A DNA stretch of 7,447 bases, from NCBI GenBank assembly GCA_025464925.1, contig JAODMS010000105.1, positions 1 through 7,447 of the forward strand, written 5' to 3'. Position 1 is the first letter of the stretch, and every line of letters begins with the position of its first letter. The notes beneath the pieces were generated by a model. That model ran no database searches. It was given only the letters and a program-made list of their open reading frames with translations, and was not told where the DNA came from. Of the stretch, positions 5,690 through 7,447 are shown in pieces. This DNA is from Arthrobacter sp. (lineage in GTDB: Bacteria > Actinomycetota > Actinomycetes > Actinomycetales > Micrococcaceae). The translations under genes were made by a program, and so were the position numbers.

Positions 5690-6376
5690 CTACGGGCGGG
5701 CGGCGAACCGCTCCAGCAGGTCCACGTGGCCCGAAACAATGAGCATGTCCCGAGCGGAGACTTTCGTCTCCGGGCGCGCGTAGGTGAAGTCCTCGCCCGG
5801 GGATTTCACGCCGACGATCGTGACGCCGTACTTGGAGCGGACCTTGGATTCGTCGAGGGTGAAGCCCACGGTTTCCCGCGGCGGGTACATCTTCACTATC
5901 GCGAAGTCGTCGTCGAACTCGATGAAGTCCAGCATCCGGCCGGAGATCAGGTGCGCGGCCCGGACCCCTGCGTCAGCCTCCGGGTAGATAATGTGGTGGG
6001 CGCCGATCCGGGACAGGATCTTGCCGTGCGAGGGCGTGATGGCTTTGACCCAGAGGTGCTCCATCCCGAGGTCCACCAGGTTCACGGTGATCAGCACAGA
6101 GGACTCGATCGACGTTCCCACGCCCACGACGGCGGAGCTGAACTCCTGCGCGCCGAGCTGGCGGAGGGCATCGATGTCGGTGGCGTCGGCCTCCACGACG
6201 TGGGTCAGGACGCTGGCCCATTTCTGCACGAGGTGCCGGTCGCGTTCGATCGCAAGGACCTCGCGGCCCTGCTTGACGAGCTGCTCTGCGGTGGAGGAAC
6301 CGAAGCGGCCCAGCCCGATCACCAGCACGGGTGCGTTGTGGGCGGGGCGGTTGACGGCGCCTGAGGAACTAGCCAA
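5690..6376 (-). CDS. ktrA: KtrA/TrkA-type potassium uptake regulator (RCK protein)
   Basis: A cytosolic nucleotide-binding subunit that gates the KtrB potassium channel-like protein. With a TTG start at 6376 it has 228 residues, the usual length of single-RCK KtrA proteins (E. coli TrkA, with two, is about 458). The Rossmann-type RCK_N domain shows VIGLGRFGSS with the GxGxxG turn at residues 21-26, the acidic end of the second strand in AIERD (Glu44), VEADATD, and GAHHIIYPE (125-133). RCK_C begins near residue 155 (DDDFAIVKMYPP) and ends IVSGHVDLLERFA; in relatives this domain can bind c-di-AMP. The open frame extends to an ATG at 6442, but those 22 residues lie inside ktrB and resemble no RCK start. 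TTG 6376 overlaps the ktrB stop by 8 bases and has GAGAG 8 bases upstream, suggesting translational coupling. Confidence 0.93.
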   Translation of the reverse strand: MASSSGAVNRPAHNAPVLVIGLGRFGSSTAEQLVKQGREVLAIERDRHLVQKWASVLTHVVEADATDIDALRQLGAQEFSSAVVGVGTSIESSVLITVNLVDLGMEHLWVKAITPSHGKILSRIGAHHIIYPEADAGVRAAHLISGRMLDFIEFDDDFAIVKMYPPRETVGFTLDESKVRSKYGVTIVGVKSPGEDFTYARPETKVSARDMLIVSGHVDLLERFAARP

Positions 6377-7447
6377 TGATTGGTCTCTCTTCCGGGTAGT
6401 GGTACAGCTGGCTGCGCTGGCGCAGGGCCAGGGCGGCGGCAAGCGTCACGGTCCCGACGCGCCCCATGAACATCAGGGCGGCGAGGACGTAGACGCCCGA
6501 GGGTGGCAATTCGGCGCTGAGGTTCGTGCTCAAGCCCACCGTGGCGAAGGCGGAAATGGTTTCAAAGAGGACCCGGTCCAGGGACGCCCCGCTGATCTGC
6601 AGGAGCAGGAAGGCCGAGACGGAGACCAGGGTGGCCCCGGCGACGATGACCGAGATGGCCACCCGCATGGTCCCCTCCGGGATCGTGCGGCCGTAGATCT
6701 TCACATCTGAGTCGCCGCGTGCCTCGGCGGCGATCGCCAGGAACATCACGGCGATGGTGGTCACCTTGATGCCGCCGGCCGTGGAAGCCGAGCCGCCGCC
6801 GGCAAACATGAGCGCGTCGGTCAGCAGCATGGTGGTGGAAGCCATCTGGTTCTGGTCCACCAGGTTGAAGCCGCCCGAGCGGGTCATCACGGAGGCGAAC
6901 AGCGATTGGATGATCTTGTCCTCCACGCTCATGCCGCCGATGGTCCGCGCGTTTTCCCACTCCATCAGCCCCCAGAGCACCGTTCCGGCGACGAGCAGGA
7001 TGAGCGACACCTGGATGGTCAGCTTGGTGTGCAGGTTCCATTTCTTCCAGTTCAGCCCGTTCTGCTGCAGCACCATGACCACAGGGAAGCCGAGGCTGCC
7101 GAGGAAGACGCCGGCCATCAGCGGGATGAGGATCCATAGATCAGTCTCATACGGGACGATCCCGTCCGAGTGCGGCGTGAAGCCGGCGTTGTTGAACGCC
7201 GAAATGGAGTAAAACACGCCGTGCCAGACCGACTGGCCGAAACTTTCGCCCAGTACAAGGAACCGCGGAATCAGCGCCAGGGCGAGCACCGCCTCGATCA
7301 CCACGGAGGTGACGATGACGATCCGCAGCAGGGTACCGACCTCACCCAGCCGGCCGGCGTTCATGGCCTCCTGGGCGATCAGCTTGCCGCGGACTCCGAG
7401 TCTCTTGCTGACCATGAGCGCCAGCAGCGACGCCAGCGTCAGGGTGC
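6369..7447 (-). CDS. ktrB: KtrB/TrkH-family potassium uptake membrane subunit, 5' end cut by the window
   Basis: The ion-conducting membrane subunit of a Ktr-type potassium uptake system. The frame is open to the window edge, so the ATG at 7415 is internal: 10 further codons before it read TLTLASLLAL, a continuing membrane helix. Roughly the first 90-100 residues, including the first pore loop, are missing. Numbered from that internal Met, the second pore loop is FNNAGF (74-79), the third TRSGGFN (178-184), and the fourth FATVGLST (290-297), each with the filter glycine. MFAGGGSASTAGGIK (203-217) matches the intramembrane gate loop of KtrB. The C-terminus MFMGRVGTVTLAAAL...YPEERPIIG is typical of the family. 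It is co-transcribed with ktrA, whose TTG start overlaps its stop (TAG, 6371-6369). The promoter is outside the window. Confidence 0.95.
   Translation of the reverse strand, partial: TLTLASLLALMVSKRLGVRGKLIAQEAMNAGRLGEVGTLLRIVIVTSVVIEAVLALALIPRFLVLGESFGQSVWHGVFYSISAFNNAGFTPHSDGIVPYETDLWILIPLMAGVFLGSLGFPVVMVLQQNGLNWKKWNLHTKLTIQVSLILLVAGTVLWGLMEWENARTIGGMSVEDKIIQSLFASVMTRSGGFNLVDQNQMASTTMLLTDALMFAGGGSASTAGGIKVTTIAVMFLAIAAEARGDSDVKIYGRTIPEGTMRVAISVIVAGATLVSVSAFLLLQISGASLDRVLFETISAFATVGLSTNLSAELPPSGVYVLAALMFMGRVGTVTLAAALALRQRSQLYHYPEERPIIG

Noticed and set aside
5687..6364. A 225-codon open frame on the + strand over ktrA
   Set aside because: It exactly covers the strongly supported ktrA frame on the other strand and has His/Asp/Arg/Gly-rich composition typical of an antisense shadow.
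7413..7415. ATG 7415 as the ktrB start
   Set aside because: The frame stays open upstream to the window edge and encodes a hydrophobic stretch expected within the protein; the remaining protein would lack the first membrane-pore-membrane unit.

Overview
The window looks like ordinary chromosome from a high-GC actinobacterium, most probably a member of the Micrococcaceae (Arthrobacter or Pseudarthrobacter type). This rests on the strong G/C preference at third codon positions, the zinc-finger-free TopA tail made of repeats plus a Lys/Ala/Arg end, the short (about 330 residue) Ppx of actinobacterial type, GTG and TTG starts, and gene starts without Shine-Dalgarno sequences. The genus is inferred from protein resemblance recalled from memory, not from a search.

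Layout. Bases 1-67 hold a probable promoter end and the ribosome binding site of topA. Four genes then run on the + strand: topA (68-2812, DNA topoisomerase I), a small SseB-domain protein of unknown role (2943-3413), ppx (3527-4525, exopolyphosphatase/GppA family) and proC (4797-5630, pyrroline-5-carboxylate reductase). Each is followed by inverted repeats that could end transcription. The longest gene-free stretch is 4526-4796 (271 bases). It holds a series of hairpins followed by an AT-richer segment with an interrupted palindrome, just before proC. Facing proC on the - strand is a potassium-uptake operon, ktrB (5' end outside the window) then ktrA. The two genes overlap by 8 bases, with ktrA most likely starting at TTG. 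A 59-base convergent gap separates proC from ktrA.

How the genes relate. The + strand genes do not form one pathway: topA controls supercoiling, ppx acts on polyphosphate or (p)ppGpp-type substrates, and proC makes proline. Gaps of 130, 113 and 271 bases with hairpins suggest separate transcription units. ktrB and ktrA form a clear functional pair: a membrane K+ channel-like subunit and its cytosolic nucleotide-binding RCK regulator. A ppx gene close to proC recalls the mycobacterial Rv0496-Rv0500 region, though here they are direct neighbours.

I see no mobile element, CRISPR array, tRNA, rRNA or clear new system. The items most worth checking are non-coding: the structured ppx-proC gap, a perfect 14-bp palindrome overlapping the likely ppx promoter, apparently leaderless starts for ppx and proC, and competing hairpins behind the SseB-like gene.
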